Assembly: GCF_000730605.1 (NCBI RefSeq)
Contig: NZ_BBIS01000021.1
Location: forward strand, 1-64,000
Direction: 5' to 3'
Length of the DNA stretch: 64,000 nt
Origin: Pseudomonas monteilii NBRC 103158 = DSM 14164
GTDB lineage: Bacteria; Pseudomonadota; Gammaproteobacteria; Pseudomonadales; Pseudomonadaceae
The notes under the pieces were generated by a model, which saw nothing but the letters and a program-made list of their open reading frames with translations, was not told the origin of the DNA and ran no database searches. The translations under genes were made by a program, and so were the position numbers. Positions 8,799 to 17,081 of the stretch are shown here, in pieces (position 1 is the stretch's first letter; every line of letters starts with the position of its first letter).

Positions 8799-9912
8799 AC
8801 CGCGCATCCTGCAGTTCTGCCATGGCTATGACGGGCCTTTCCTGGATTGCGCCCGTCAGTACGCCAGCCTGTTCCAGGGCCGTGGCTACCAGGTCACCAC
8901 GGTGTTCCTCACCGGCGCTGCCGACCCGCAGGTAGCGGCGGGCTGCGCGTCGGACGAGGTGCTGTTCCTGGCGTTCAGCTCCAAGGCCGTGCGTGGCCTG
9001 AAGCTCGGCGCCATCCGTGCCTTGCGGCGGATCGCGGCCGAGCGCAATTTCGCGTTCTGCATTGCTCACCGCTTCAAGCCGATCTACGTGGCCCTGCTGG
9101 GCACCGGCCTGCCGGTGATTGGCGTGCATCATGCCTTTGGCGACTACGAGCGCAAAGGCCGCCGGTTGTTCGCCAACCTGTTCAGCAAGCGCCTGAGCTT
9201 GCTGGGCGTGTCGGACGCCGTGCGTGACGATATGCGCCGCTGCCTGCCGCACTGGCCGGCCGAACGCATCCAGACCCTGTACAACCGCATCGATATCGAC
9301 GCCCTGCAAGCGGCACTGGTGCCGCGCGCCGAAGCACGCCAGGCCTTGGGCCTGGATGCACAGGCATGGATCGTCGGCAATGTCGGGCGCCTGCACCCCG
9401 ACAAAGACCAGGCAACCCTGTTGCGTGGTTTTGCTCAGGCGTTGCCAGGGCTGCCAGCGGGCGCCCGTCTGGCGATTCTCGGCAAGGGCCGGCTGGAGGC
9501 CAAGCTCAAGGCTCAGGCCGCCGAGCTGGGTATTGCCGGGCAAGTGGACTTCCTGGGCCAAGTGCCGGATGCACGGCGCTATTTCCAGGCGTTCGACGTG
9601 TTTGCCCTGAGCTCTGACCATGAGCCGTTCGGCATGGTCCTGCTCGAAGCCATGGTCGCCGGTGTGCCGGTGCTCGCCACGGCATGCGGCGGGGCCCGCG
9701 AAGTGGTCGAGGGTGTGGGTGTGCTGTTCCCGCTGGGCGATGCTGCACAGTTGGCGCAGGGGCTGAAGCATCTGGCCGTGCTGGACGGCGAGCAGCGCCA
9801 GGTCTGTGCCGAGCACATGTTGCAGCGTCTGCGTGAACGCTTCTCTGACCATGCGGTGCGTGAAGCCTTCTGGCAGCTGCCGCAAGTGCGTGCGCTGGTG
9901 GAGCAGGCCTGA
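8782..9912 (+). CDS. wapH: GT4-family LPS core glycosyltransferase (WapH-like)
   Basis: Predicted cytoplasmic retaining glycosyltransferase that adds a sugar to the growing LPS core. The 376-residue protein has the GT-B fold. The N-terminal domain starts ILQFCHGYDGPF. The donor-binding domain holds the E-x7-E motif at Glu281 and Glu289 (EPFGMVLLE) followed by AMVAGVPVLAT. It starts inside the 3' end of the carbamoyltransferase gene, and its stop overlaps the next start (TGATG), so translational coupling is likely. The symbol is by synteny with the P. aeruginosa core cluster. The exact sugar cannot be read from sequence. Confidence 0.82.
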   Translation: MTSRSEPRILQFCHGYDGPFLDCARQYASLFQGRGYQVTTVFLTGAADPQVAAGCASDEVLFLAFSSKAVRGLKLGAIRALRRIAAERNFAFCIAHRFKPIYVALLGTGLPVIGVHHAFGDYERKGRRLFANLFSKRLSLLGVSDAVRDDMRRCLPHWPAERIQTLYNRIDIDALQAALVPRAEARQALGLDAQAWIVGNVGRLHPDKDQATLLRGFAQALPGLPAGARLAILGKGRLEAKLKAQAAELGIAGQVDFLGQVPDARRYFQAFDVFALSSDHEPFGMVLLEAMVAGVPVLATACGGAREVVEGVGVLFPLGDAAQLAQGLKHLAVLDGEQRQVCAEHMLQRLRERFSDHAVREAFWQLPQVRALVEQA

Positions 9913-10808
9913 TGCTCAATCGAATCCAGGCCTTCCGCGAACGCGGTTGGCAAGTTATAGACGCCAAGGCCTATGCCGAGGCATGGGCGCGCTTTGGTGG
10001 CAGTGTTGCCACTCATCCGCTGGTGGTCGAACAGCTGGCAGACCTGGCACAGATCCCGGTGCGATACCTGGGCTGGCATCAGGCGGGTGAGCTGAAGGCC
10101 GCCATCCCAACCTGGGGGCGTCACCTGGCGCTGTCCAAGGATGTGCTCAAGCGTGCTGGCAAGAAAGCCCTGTTCGATCTGGGCAATGCCGAAATCATCC
10201 TGCCGGCGGCAGCCGATGCCGCTGCACCGCTGCGCCATGCCGCACGCTACCTGTCCGACCTGAACCAGGGCCGCTTCAGCGGCCTCAAGGCGCAGAAGGA
10301 ACAGCTGGCCATGGCCCGCGCCCCTGAAGACCTGTCGAAAAAATTCCGCTACAACCAGCGCCGCGAACTGCGCCTGCTGGAAGAAGCAGGTGGCGTGGTA
10401 CGCCCGATCAGCGACTTCAGTGCGCAGGAAATCGCCAGCATGTACTGCGACCTGTTCCAGCGCCGCTGGGGCTTCCCGGCCACCGGTGCCGAGCACATGG
10501 CCCAGGTGCTGGAGCGCCTGCAAGCGCTGCTGATCGGCTCGGTACTGCTGCTGGATGGCAAGCCGATTGCCATTCAGCTGGTGTACCGCGTCGAAGCGCC
10601 GGAATGGATCAGCGTCGAGTACATCAATGGCGGCGTAGACCCTGAAACCAAGGCTTTCAGCCCGGGTAGCGTGCTGAGCTTCCTCAATACCCAGGCCGCC
10701 TGGGAAGACGCCCGTGCGCGCAACAAGCCACTGCGGTTCTCGTTCGGCCGTGCCGACCGCGAGTACAAGGACCGCTGGTGCAACCCTGTGCCGGTGTACC
10801 AGGCGTGA
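9912..10808 (+). CDS. mig-14: Mig-14 family protein (GNAT-like, linked to antimicrobial peptide resistance)
   Basis: A 298-residue homologue of Mig-14, an inner-membrane-associated protein required for resistance to cationic antimicrobial peptides in Salmonella and Pseudomonas. Its reaction is unknown. The middle and C-terminal parts resemble a GNAT/FemAB-type acyltransferase (FRYNQRRELRLLEEAG, then ISVEYINGGVDPETKAFSPG). It is locked between the GT4 gene (TGATG) and the PIG-L gene (GTGA), so it is translated with LPS-core enzymes. This suggests it acts on the core or a precursor. That substrate is my inference. Confidence 0.85.
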   Translation: MLNRIQAFRERGWQVIDAKAYAEAWARFGGSVATHPLVVEQLADLAQIPVRYLGWHQAGELKAAIPTWGRHLALSKDVLKRAGKKALFDLGNAEIILPAAADAAAPLRHAARYLSDLNQGRFSGLKAQKEQLAMARAPEDLSKKFRYNQRRELRLLEEAGGVVRPISDFSAQEIASMYCDLFQRRWGFPATGAEHMAQVLERLQALLIGSVLLLDGKPIAIQLVYRVEAPEWISVEYINGGVDPETKAFSPGSVLSFLNTQAAWEDARARNKPLRFSFGRADREYKDRWCNPVPVYQA

Positions 10809-12208
10809 GCCGCAAGCAGCAGTTGCTCAAGCGCCACCGGCGCAACAAGCGCCTGGGCTTGCTGACGGGCCTGGTTGCGTTGGTCGCCTTGGGGGTTTTC
10901 AGCTGGTGGTGGCTGCCACTGCTGCTGTTGCCGCTGGTCTGGGCGGCTCACGAAGCTTGGTTTGCCGACCATCTGTTCTACGCCCCGGGCGAGGATTACG
11001 CCTACGACTTCGGTGAACAGGCGCGGGAAGTGCCTGCCAGCCTGCGCGATGGCCAGCTCCAGGCCGATTGCGTGCTGCAGGGTGACGAAACCCTCATGCT
11101 TGAGCTGCAGGTAAAAAGCTCCTGGCTGGGGCGGTTTCTCGACCCTCGGGTAGAGCTGGGCGCTGCTGAGCAGGCTGACCGGCAAACGTTCGAGCGTGGT
11201 GTCGATGGCGTACGGTTTCTCAACCTGACCGGCCTGGCCGTGCCCTTGCAAGCGGGTACCTTGCGCCTGCGCGGTCGTCATTGCCGGCTGCAAGGCCAGC
11301 CGCGCCTGTGGATAACCCCCGCTGTCGAGCTGCAACGTCGCCGAGTGATGGTGATCGCGCCGCACGCCGATGACGCCGAGCTGGCTGCATATGGCCTCTA
11401 CAGCCAAGCCGACGAAACCTGGGTGGTCACCCTGACAGCTGGCGAGATCGAAGCCGAACACTACCAGCAGATGGGCCTGGCAAAAGCCGAGGCCGCCCGC
11501 CTGAAGGGCCGCTTGCGTGCCTGGGACAGCATCGCTGTGCCCCGCTGGGCTGGTGTGCCGGAGTCACGTTGCGTGCAGTTGGGTTACTTCTGCCTGCAAC
11601 TGCCTGCCATGCAGGCCGCGCCCGATCAGCCGGCTGCTTCCCGTGAAGCTGACCTGGCCGATATCCGCGTGTTCCGCCAGTTCAACCCGTTCCTGCTACC
11701 GGCCGACCGCGATGGCGCGCCAACCTGGCACAACCTGCTGGCCGACCTGCGGGCCTTGCTGGAAATGGCCAAGCCGGAAGTGTTGGTGATGCCGCACCCA
11801 CAACTCGACCCGCACCCCGATCACATCTGCGCCCAGGCGGCCGTGCTGGAGGCCCTGCAAGGCCTGGCCTGGCAGCCGCAGACCTTGTTGTGCTACGCCA
11901 ATCACCTGCACGACAACGACCGCTGGCCGATGGGCGACAGTGGCGACGGCGTGGCCTTGCCGCCGCAGTTGAGCGCAGCCCAGGCCTGGGCACCCTGCAG
12001 CCTGGTGCTGGACCTGGCCACGCAGCGCGACAAGGCCATGGCCCTGGGCATGATGCACGACTTGCAGCCGCCGGCGCCCTTCAAGCGCCGCTTGCGCCGC
12101 CTGCTGCAGCGCTGGCTGGCCGGGCGGCAGCCCTCGCCTTACGGGGAGAACGAGTTCTTCCGCAAGGCCGTGCGCCGGCACGAACTGTTCTGGCGGCGTG
12201 AACTGTAA
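10805..12208 (+). CDS. dnpA: Membrane-anchored PIG-L family de-N-acetylase (DnpA-like)
   Basis: A 467-residue protein. An N-terminal membrane segment lies at about residues 18-45, followed by a beta-rich region and a PIG-L/LmbE deacetylase domain. The zinc motif PHADD includes His187, and a second ligand motif HPDH lies further on. Family members remove N-acetyl groups from amino sugars. The P. aeruginosa protein at this place in the LPS cluster is DnpA, tied to persistence and fluoroquinolone tolerance. I place the start at the GTG overlapping the mig-14 stop (GTGA) and not at an earlier in-frame codon. The substrate is probably a core N-acetylated sugar, which is inference. Confidence 0.82.
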   Translation: MSRKQQLLKRHRRNKRLGLLTGLVALVALGVFSWWWLPLLLLPLVWAAHEAWFADHLFYAPGEDYAYDFGEQAREVPASLRDGQLQADCVLQGDETLMLELQVKSSWLGRFLDPRVELGAAEQADRQTFERGVDGVRFLNLTGLAVPLQAGTLRLRGRHCRLQGQPRLWITPAVELQRRRVMVIAPHADDAELAAYGLYSQADETWVVTLTAGEIEAEHYQQMGLAKAEAARLKGRLRAWDSIAVPRWAGVPESRCVQLGYFCLQLPAMQAAPDQPAASREADLADIRVFRQFNPFLLPADRDGAPTWHNLLADLRALLEMAKPEVLVMPHPQLDPHPDHICAQAAVLEALQGLAWQPQTLLCYANHLHDNDRWPMGDSGDGVALPPQLSAAQAWAPCSLVLDLATQRDKAMALGMMHDLQPPAPFKRRLRRLLQRWLAGRQPSPYGENEFFRKAVRRHELFWRREL

Positions 12209-12256
12209 GCACGCCCCATGGTTGACCGCGATGGCGCAGAGCGCCCAAGGAACGTT

Positions 12257-13213
12257 ATGAAAGTCCTATTTCTGGTACAGAAGGAACAGCGGGCTATTCT
12301 CGACCGCCTGTACGACGGCGTCGCGGCCAACTGCGAGTGCGACCTGCGCTGGCTGACCAGCGATGACCAGCGCAACCTGCGCCGCTACTTCAAGCGTGAA
12401 GTGCAGGTCGAGCGCTATGACCGCATCGTGTTCTTCCTGCGCTTCAAGCAGGAGATTCGCCAGGTGGCTTTCATCCGCACCGTGCCGAACCTGGTCATCC
12501 TGGAGCACGATGCCTACCAGAACTACATCCCGTGCAAGTACACCGGAAAGTTCAGCGCCCATTACCGGCAGCTGCCATGGGCGCGGGTCATCAGCTCGGG
12601 CTACATGGTCAGCGAACGCCTGCGCCAGGAAGGCTTCGATGCGGTATTCGTGCCCAAGGGCTATGACGAGCAACTGCTGGCCGACCAAGGGCGTGAGCGC
12701 GATATCGAACTGGCCTTCGTCGGCAGTGTCAACAGCGTGGCCTACAGCGGCCGCAAGGCGCTGCTGGACGAATTGGGGCAGGTCGAGAACCTGCTGGTTA
12801 CCCGTACCAAGTCGGGCGAAGACTACTGCAACACGCTCAACCGTATCCGGTTCTTCGTCAGTGCCGACGTTGGCATGGGCGAATACATGATCAAGAATTT
12901 CGAAGCCATGGCCTGTGGCTGCGTATTGCTGGCATACGACCAGGGCGAGGAAGAGAACCGCGCGCTGGGCCTGCAGGACATGCACAACGTGGTGTTCTAT
13001 GACAACATCCCGACCCTTCAGGAAAAGCTCCGCCGTTTGCGGGCAGACCCTGAACTGGCCCGGCAGATTGCAGAAAATGGCCGCCATCTGGCGGTTTCCC
13101 GTTTCAGTTTCGCCGCAGTTGGACGTAGCATCGTCGACCACATGCGCCCGGCGCTCAGGCCCCACCCGCCCTTGTCTGCATGGCAGCGGTTGCGCCTGAA
13201 GCTGGGCATCTAA
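12257..13213 (+). CDS. ssg: Glycosyltransferase with C-terminal GT-B domain (Ssg-like)
   Basis: A 318-residue protein. The N-terminus reads MKVLFLVQKEQRAI. The C-terminal half is the glycosyl-transferase group 1 type also found in CgeB proteins, with EAMACGCVLLAYD from residue 216. P. aeruginosa has the surface-sugar glycosyltransferase Ssg at this place, next to dnpA, which is the basis of the symbol. I chose the ATG at 12257 because AAGGA lies 6 bases before it. An earlier in-frame ATG at 12218 lacks a ribosome binding site. The gap to the PIG-L gene is 48 bases, same strand. Confidence 0.72.
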   Translation: MKVLFLVQKEQRAILDRLYDGVAANCECDLRWLTSDDQRNLRRYFKREVQVERYDRIVFFLRFKQEIRQVAFIRTVPNLVILEHDAYQNYIPCKYTGKFSAHYRQLPWARVISSGYMVSERLRQEGFDAVFVPKGYDEQLLADQGRERDIELAFVGSVNSVAYSGRKALLDELGQVENLLVTRTKSGEDYCNTLNRIRFFVSADVGMGEYMIKNFEAMACGCVLLAYDQGEEENRALGLQDMHNVVFYDNIPTLQEKLRRLRADPELARQIAENGRHLAVSRFSFAAVGRSIVDHMRPALRPHPPLSAWQRLRLKLGI

Positions 13214-13278
13214 ATAAGAGCTTTCACGCCCAGGAGCGGGTTGTTGAAGGCCGTTTGTCGCAATGCGGAGGGAGTCCG

Positions 13279-14052
13279 GTGCGCTTTTCAAATGAGAGTG
13301 ACGTCACACTCGTCGTGACCAGTTGTGGGCGGTTCGATCTGCTCAAAGATACCCTTGAGAGTTTCGACCGCTGCAACACCGCGCCCATTCGCGAGGTATT
13401 CATCACCGAAGATTCCGGTGACGATGCTGTGCATGCCGCTGTGCCAGAGCACTGGAAACCGCACTGCAAGGTGTTCGTTAACCGGCCCAAGCTTGGCCAG
13501 TTGCCGTCTATCGACCTGGCTTACAGCCACGTCAAGACGCCGTACATCTTCCACTGCGAGGACGACTGGCATTTCTATCGCCAAGGCTTTGTCGAAGACT
13601 CGCGGGCCATTCTGGATGTGAGCCCCAACCTGTTGCAGGTGTGGCTGCGCAGTCATGCTCACGACCTGGCCATCCATAGCCCTTACATCCACTTGGGCGA
13701 TCGGCAGGTGATCGCGGGTGTGCCTTGCTACCCGCTGCTGTCCGACAAGGCTGAATGGCAGGCGTTTTCGCTCAACCCCGGTCTGCGGCGTTTGAGTGAT
13801 TACCAGCGCTGCGCGCCATTTGCCGCCTATGCTGGAGAGAAGGCGCTTTCCCGACGCTACGCTGAGTTAAATCTGACAGCGGTCACCTTGGAGGGTGATG
13901 CAGTATTGCACACTGGATTCGGTAATCACGTGACCTTGCCCATCGAAGTGGAGCGCAAGGCCAAACGCCGTCAACGTGATCGGATCAAACTGGCATTGAC
14001 GCTGGTGACGGGTGCCTTGATCGGCATGGGTATCACCATTTTTGTTCAATGA
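13279..14052 (+). CDS. GT2-like (GT-A fold) glycosyltransferase with C-terminal membrane anchor
   Basis: A 257-residue protein. It opens with DVTLVVTSCGRFDLLKDTL, typical of GT-A nucleotide-binding folds. It has an acidic EDDW motif at residues 94-97 in the place of the metal-binding DXD. The last 20 residues are hydrophobic (about 236-256) after a basic stretch, which fits peripheral or single-span anchoring at the inner face of the membrane. The GTG start at 13279 follows a strong GGAGGGAG site. Longer in-frame starts would run back into the previous gene. Donor and acceptor are unknown. The context says LPS outer core or O-antigen attachment region. Confidence 0.75.
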   Translation: MRFSNESDVTLVVTSCGRFDLLKDTLESFDRCNTAPIREVFITEDSGDDAVHAAVPEHWKPHCKVFVNRPKLGQLPSIDLAYSHVKTPYIFHCEDDWHFYRQGFVEDSRAILDVSPNLLQVWLRSHAHDLAIHSPYIHLGDRQVIAGVPCYPLLSDKAEWQAFSLNPGLRRLSDYQRCAPFAAYAGEKALSRRYAELNLTAVTLEGDAVLHTGFGNHVTLPIEVERKAKRRQRDRIKLALTLVTGALIGMGITIFVQ

Positions 14053-14089
14053 AGTCGCTGTCCCATCTGACATGAGCGGGAGAGGGCCC

Positions 14090-15181
14090 ATGAACATCGT
14101 CAATATGATGTGGGCGGGTGGAACGCCGTACATGTCCATCCACAAGGTGCATCGCCAAGTGCTGTCGCACGCAGGTACTGATGCCCGGATCAGTAACTGG
14201 TTGCTGCTGGGAAGCGGGTTGTGTTGCGGGCTTGGCTCGACCCGGGAGTGGCACATGCCACTGCGTGCGCTGAAAGGGCGGCACCTGTGGCGCCTATTGC
14301 GGCCCTGGTTGCGCTTGCGTTTGCGCAAGGCGCTGGCCGAGGCCAAGGCTGAGGTCGTGCTGCTCGACGGTATTGGTGTCGCGCGGCTGGTGCTGCCGCT
14401 GTTGCAGAACATTCCCCAGGTACGGGCAAAGGTGCTGTTCCATGGCAAGACGCGCCTGAACAGTAGCGATGTACGCTTGTTGCGTATGTTCCCCGCCGAG
14501 CGCCTGAGCATCGCAGCGGTGTCGCATACGCTGGCCGAATCACTGGAGCACGACTTGGGCAGGCCGGTGCAGACCCTGCGCATGGCGCTTGACCCGTTAG
14601 CGTTCGTCGAGCCGTTGTTGAGCCGTGACAGCGCCAGGCAGGCGCTGCAGTTGCCTGTTGCGACTGGGGTGATGCTCGGCGCGGTAGGGCGGTTGGTGGA
14701 AAGCAAAGGCTTCGAGATGCTGATCGAGGCGTTTGCCCGGGCCAGCACACATCAGCCGGACCTGCAGTTGGCCATTATTGGCGAAGGCCCTCTGCACGCC
14801 GTGCTGCAAGCGCGTATCGATGCACTGGGCCTGGCCGCGCGCGTTCACCTGTGCGGTCACCGTGAAGACCTGCAGCAGTTGTATCGGGCGTTCGATTGGC
14901 TACTGGTGCCTTCTCGCTCTGAAGGCCTGGGGCTGGTGGTGCAGGAGGCGGTCATGGCCGACGTGCCGGTGGTGTGCAGCGACCTGCAAGTGTTTCGCGA
15001 ACAGTTGCAGGATACCGGGGGTTACCTGCCGGTAGCCGATGAGGGGGCATGGGCCGAGGCAATCGAACGATGCACGTCCCTCAGCGCCCGGACGGTAGCC
15101 GCCCGGCAGCGTCAGGCGCTGGCGCCGGAGCAAGCCTGGCAGGCCTTCTGCAATGGCTCGCAGAGCTTGCTGCGCAACTGA
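14090..15181 (+). CDS. GT4-family glycosyltransferase
   Basis: A 363-residue GT-B enzyme. VGRLVESKGFEMLIEAF marks the start of the donor-binding domain, and the E-x7-E pair is Glu278 and Glu286 (EGLGLVVQE). The ATG at 14090 follows GGGAGAGGG. An upstream in-frame ATG at 14042 overlaps the previous gene. It probably adds an outer-core sugar. It is the last plus-strand gene before the opposed kinase-like gene, with only three bases between the two stops. Confidence 0.8.
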   Translation: MNIVNMMWAGGTPYMSIHKVHRQVLSHAGTDARISNWLLLGSGLCCGLGSTREWHMPLRALKGRHLWRLLRPWLRLRLRKALAEAKAEVVLLDGIGVARLVLPLLQNIPQVRAKVLFHGKTRLNSSDVRLLRMFPAERLSIAAVSHTLAESLEHDLGRPVQTLRMALDPLAFVEPLLSRDSARQALQLPVATGVMLGAVGRLVESKGFEMLIEAFARASTHQPDLQLAIIGEGPLHAVLQARIDALGLAARVHLCGHREDLQQLYRAFDWLLVPSRSEGLGLVVQEAVMADVPVVCSDLQVFREQLQDTGGYLPVADEGAWAEAIERCTSLSARTVAARQRQALAPEQAWQAFCNGSQSLLRN

Positions 15182-15184
15182 CGT

Positions 15185-15790
15185 TCAGCGTGCCAGCAGG
15201 GCAGCCTCGAACGCAGCGAGGGGGAACCGGTCACCCAGGTTCTCCCGCTCGATATAGCGCACCATGTGCTGCACATTGCGACGAATCATGCGTGCCGACA
15301 ACGGCGGGCGCAGGAAACGCATGTCGGCCACGTCGATCAGGCCCAGGCGCTGGTCGGGGGTAACCACCACGTTGCCCAGGTGCAGCGAGCGGAAGTACAC
15401 GCCGCTGTGGTGCAGCTGGCGAACCAGCTGAATCAGCTGCGGCAGGTAGGTATCCCAGCTGAACCCTTCATCGCGCGACATTTGCAGCAGGGTACGCCCG
15501 GGCAGCGGGCGATACAGCACGGCGGTACGGCCTGGCAGGTCGAGCTTGTGCTGGCTGATCACCTCGAGCGTAGGGATGCCCAGTTGTGCCAGGCGCGCAG
15601 CGTTATCGACGAAGCGCTGCGAGTAGGGGCGCAGCAGTGCAGATGAAATCAGCCGCTTCCTACGAAAAACCTTGAGGAAATTTCCATCCTTGAGCAGGTA
15701 GACTTTGGCGCCATGGCTGTCTGCCTCAAGCACCTGTGCGCCTTGTGTCAGCTGATCGAAGTCGACCTGGGTGAGCCGGGAGCATTGCAT
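15185..15790 (-). CDS. Kinase-like (InaA/LPS-kinase type) protein, possibly a pseudokinase
   Basis: A 201-residue protein of the small LPS-kinase group found beside waaL and msbA in pseudomonads. A beta3-type lysine is visible at Lys40 (FLKVF), the catalytic-loop region reads FRSLHLGN (133-140), and a metal-binding Asp lies at 153 (LIDVADM). The catalytic-loop Asp of aminoglycoside-phosphotransferase-like kinases (HGDLH) is replaced by Ser135, so phosphotransfer may be lost or altered. The start at 15790 is a choice. An earlier ATG at 15859 has no ribosome binding site. It is encoded against the LPS operon, with waaL divergent from it. Confidence 0.65.
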   Translation of the reverse strand: MQCSRLTQVDFDQLTQGAQVLEADSHGAKVYLLKDGNFLKVFRRKRLISSALLRPYSQRFVDNAARLAQLGIPTLEVISQHKLDLPGRTAVLYRPLPGRTLLQMSRDEGFSWDTYLPQLIQLVRQLHHSGVYFRSLHLGNVVVTPDQRLGLIDVADMRFLRPPLSARMIRRNVQHMVRYIERENLGDRFPLAAFEAALLAR

Positions 15791-15890
15791 GAATAGAGCC
15801 TTGTCGTCTGGCGAGCAAAATGACCGGCAATAATGCCGAAAATAATGCTGTTGCACCATGGATGGTGTCTTTGATTCATCGGGGGAAAGG

Positions 15891-17066
15891 ATGTTGTATC
15901 AAAAAAACTGGGCACGGGCCTGGTTAGGTTTGGGTCTGGTCTGGTTCCTGGCAGCAATTGCCCTGGCACCGAGCAACAAGGTTTACCAGCAGGGGCTGGT
16001 GTTGTTTTTGTGGCTGCCAACGCTGGTACTGGCGTGGTCTGCCCGTGAAGTGCTGGTGCAAGCCTGGAGGCGCCAGCCGGCGCTGTGGGTGAGTGTGCTG
16101 CTGTTGTTGGCGTGGTGCGGGCTGAGCCTGGCCTGGTCGCCCGCAGAAGACCCAGGGCGCGAGATCAAGCGGCTTGTCTACATTCTGGTATTCCTGCTGG
16201 CATTCCCGCTGCTGGCGCAGCAAGGCAGGGCCCGCATTCGTCAGCTGTTGCTGCTTGGCAGCGGCCTGTTGGCCCTCGCCGCGCTGGTCTCGATCATCAA
16301 TTTCTACGGTTTGCAGGGCAAATCGTTGCTAGCCCGTCTGGCAGGCATTGGCGAGATCTCGCACCCGATTCTGGGGGCTTATGTCATCGGCTCGGCGGTG
16401 CTCTTCTTGCTGTACGAGCCGCCGCGCCAGCGTGGCATGCAGCTGTTATGGCTGGCGGCGCTGGTCTGTCTGGGCGCGTTTGCCATGCTCAGCCAGAGCC
16501 GCGGGGCGGTTCTGGCCCTGGTGATCACCGTGGTGATCGCGCCGCTGTGGTTCCGCGATCGCCACAGCCAGGTGTTTTCCATCCTTGCGCTGGTTGCCAC
16601 CGGCCTGGCGTTCTTCGTCGTATACGACCTGATCGCCAAGCGCGGTTCGTCCTATCGGCCGGAAATCTTCAATGCCGTCATCGATATGATTGCCGCACAC
16701 CCCTGGACCGGCCTGGGGCTGGGGGCTGCCTACGACGTAAGTGCCGTGGGTAAACACTTTGACCACACCCACAACATGTTCACCCATGTTGCCGTGGAAA
16801 TGGGGATCCCTGGCATGTTGCTCTGGGTCATCGTGTGGTTGTTCACCCTGGGCGAAATCATCCGTGCGCGCGGCACACTGTTTGGCAAGATCCTTCTGGG
16901 GTTCTGGGTGTACTCGACCCTGGCCATGCAGTTCGATGCCGCCAGCCTCACCGGGACGCCGCGTGCCGAGTGGTTCATCAGCTGGCTGCCTGTCGGCCTT
17001 GCCATGATGCTGCCATGGGGGCGTGCCGAAAATGGCGCCTGTGGTAAAATTTCGGGTTCAACCTGA
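15891..17066 (+). CDS. waaL: O-antigen ligase / polymerase family membrane protein (WaaL-like)
   Basis: Ligases of this family join undecaprenyl-linked O-antigen to lipid A-core on the periplasmic side of the inner membrane. The 391-residue protein has about 11-12 hydrophobic segments and the Wzy_C-type large loop. This loop contains the key histidine region (DHTHNMFTH, residues 291-299) followed by VAVEMGIPG. The ATG follows GGGGGAAAGG very closely. An in-frame ATG at 15858 is possible but has no such site. Position next to msbA supports ligase over polymerase. The two cannot be separated with certainty by sequence. Confidence 0.78.
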   Translation: MLYQKNWARAWLGLGLVWFLAAIALAPSNKVYQQGLVLFLWLPTLVLAWSAREVLVQAWRRQPALWVSVLLLLAWCGLSLAWSPAEDPGREIKRLVYILVFLLAFPLLAQQGRARIRQLLLLGSGLLALAALVSIINFYGLQGKSLLARLAGIGEISHPILGAYVIGSAVLFLLYEPPRQRGMQLLWLAALVCLGAFAMLSQSRGAVLALVITVVIAPLWFRDRHSQVFSILALVATGLAFFVVYDLIAKRGSSYRPEIFNAVIDMIAAHPWTGLGLGAAYDVSAVGKHFDHTHNMFTHVAVEMGIPGMLLWVIVWLFTLGEIIRARGTLFGKILLGFWVYSTLAMQFDAASLTGTPRAEWFISWLPVGLAMMLPWGRAENGACGKISGST

Positions 17067-17081
17067 ACAGCGAGCTCGATA

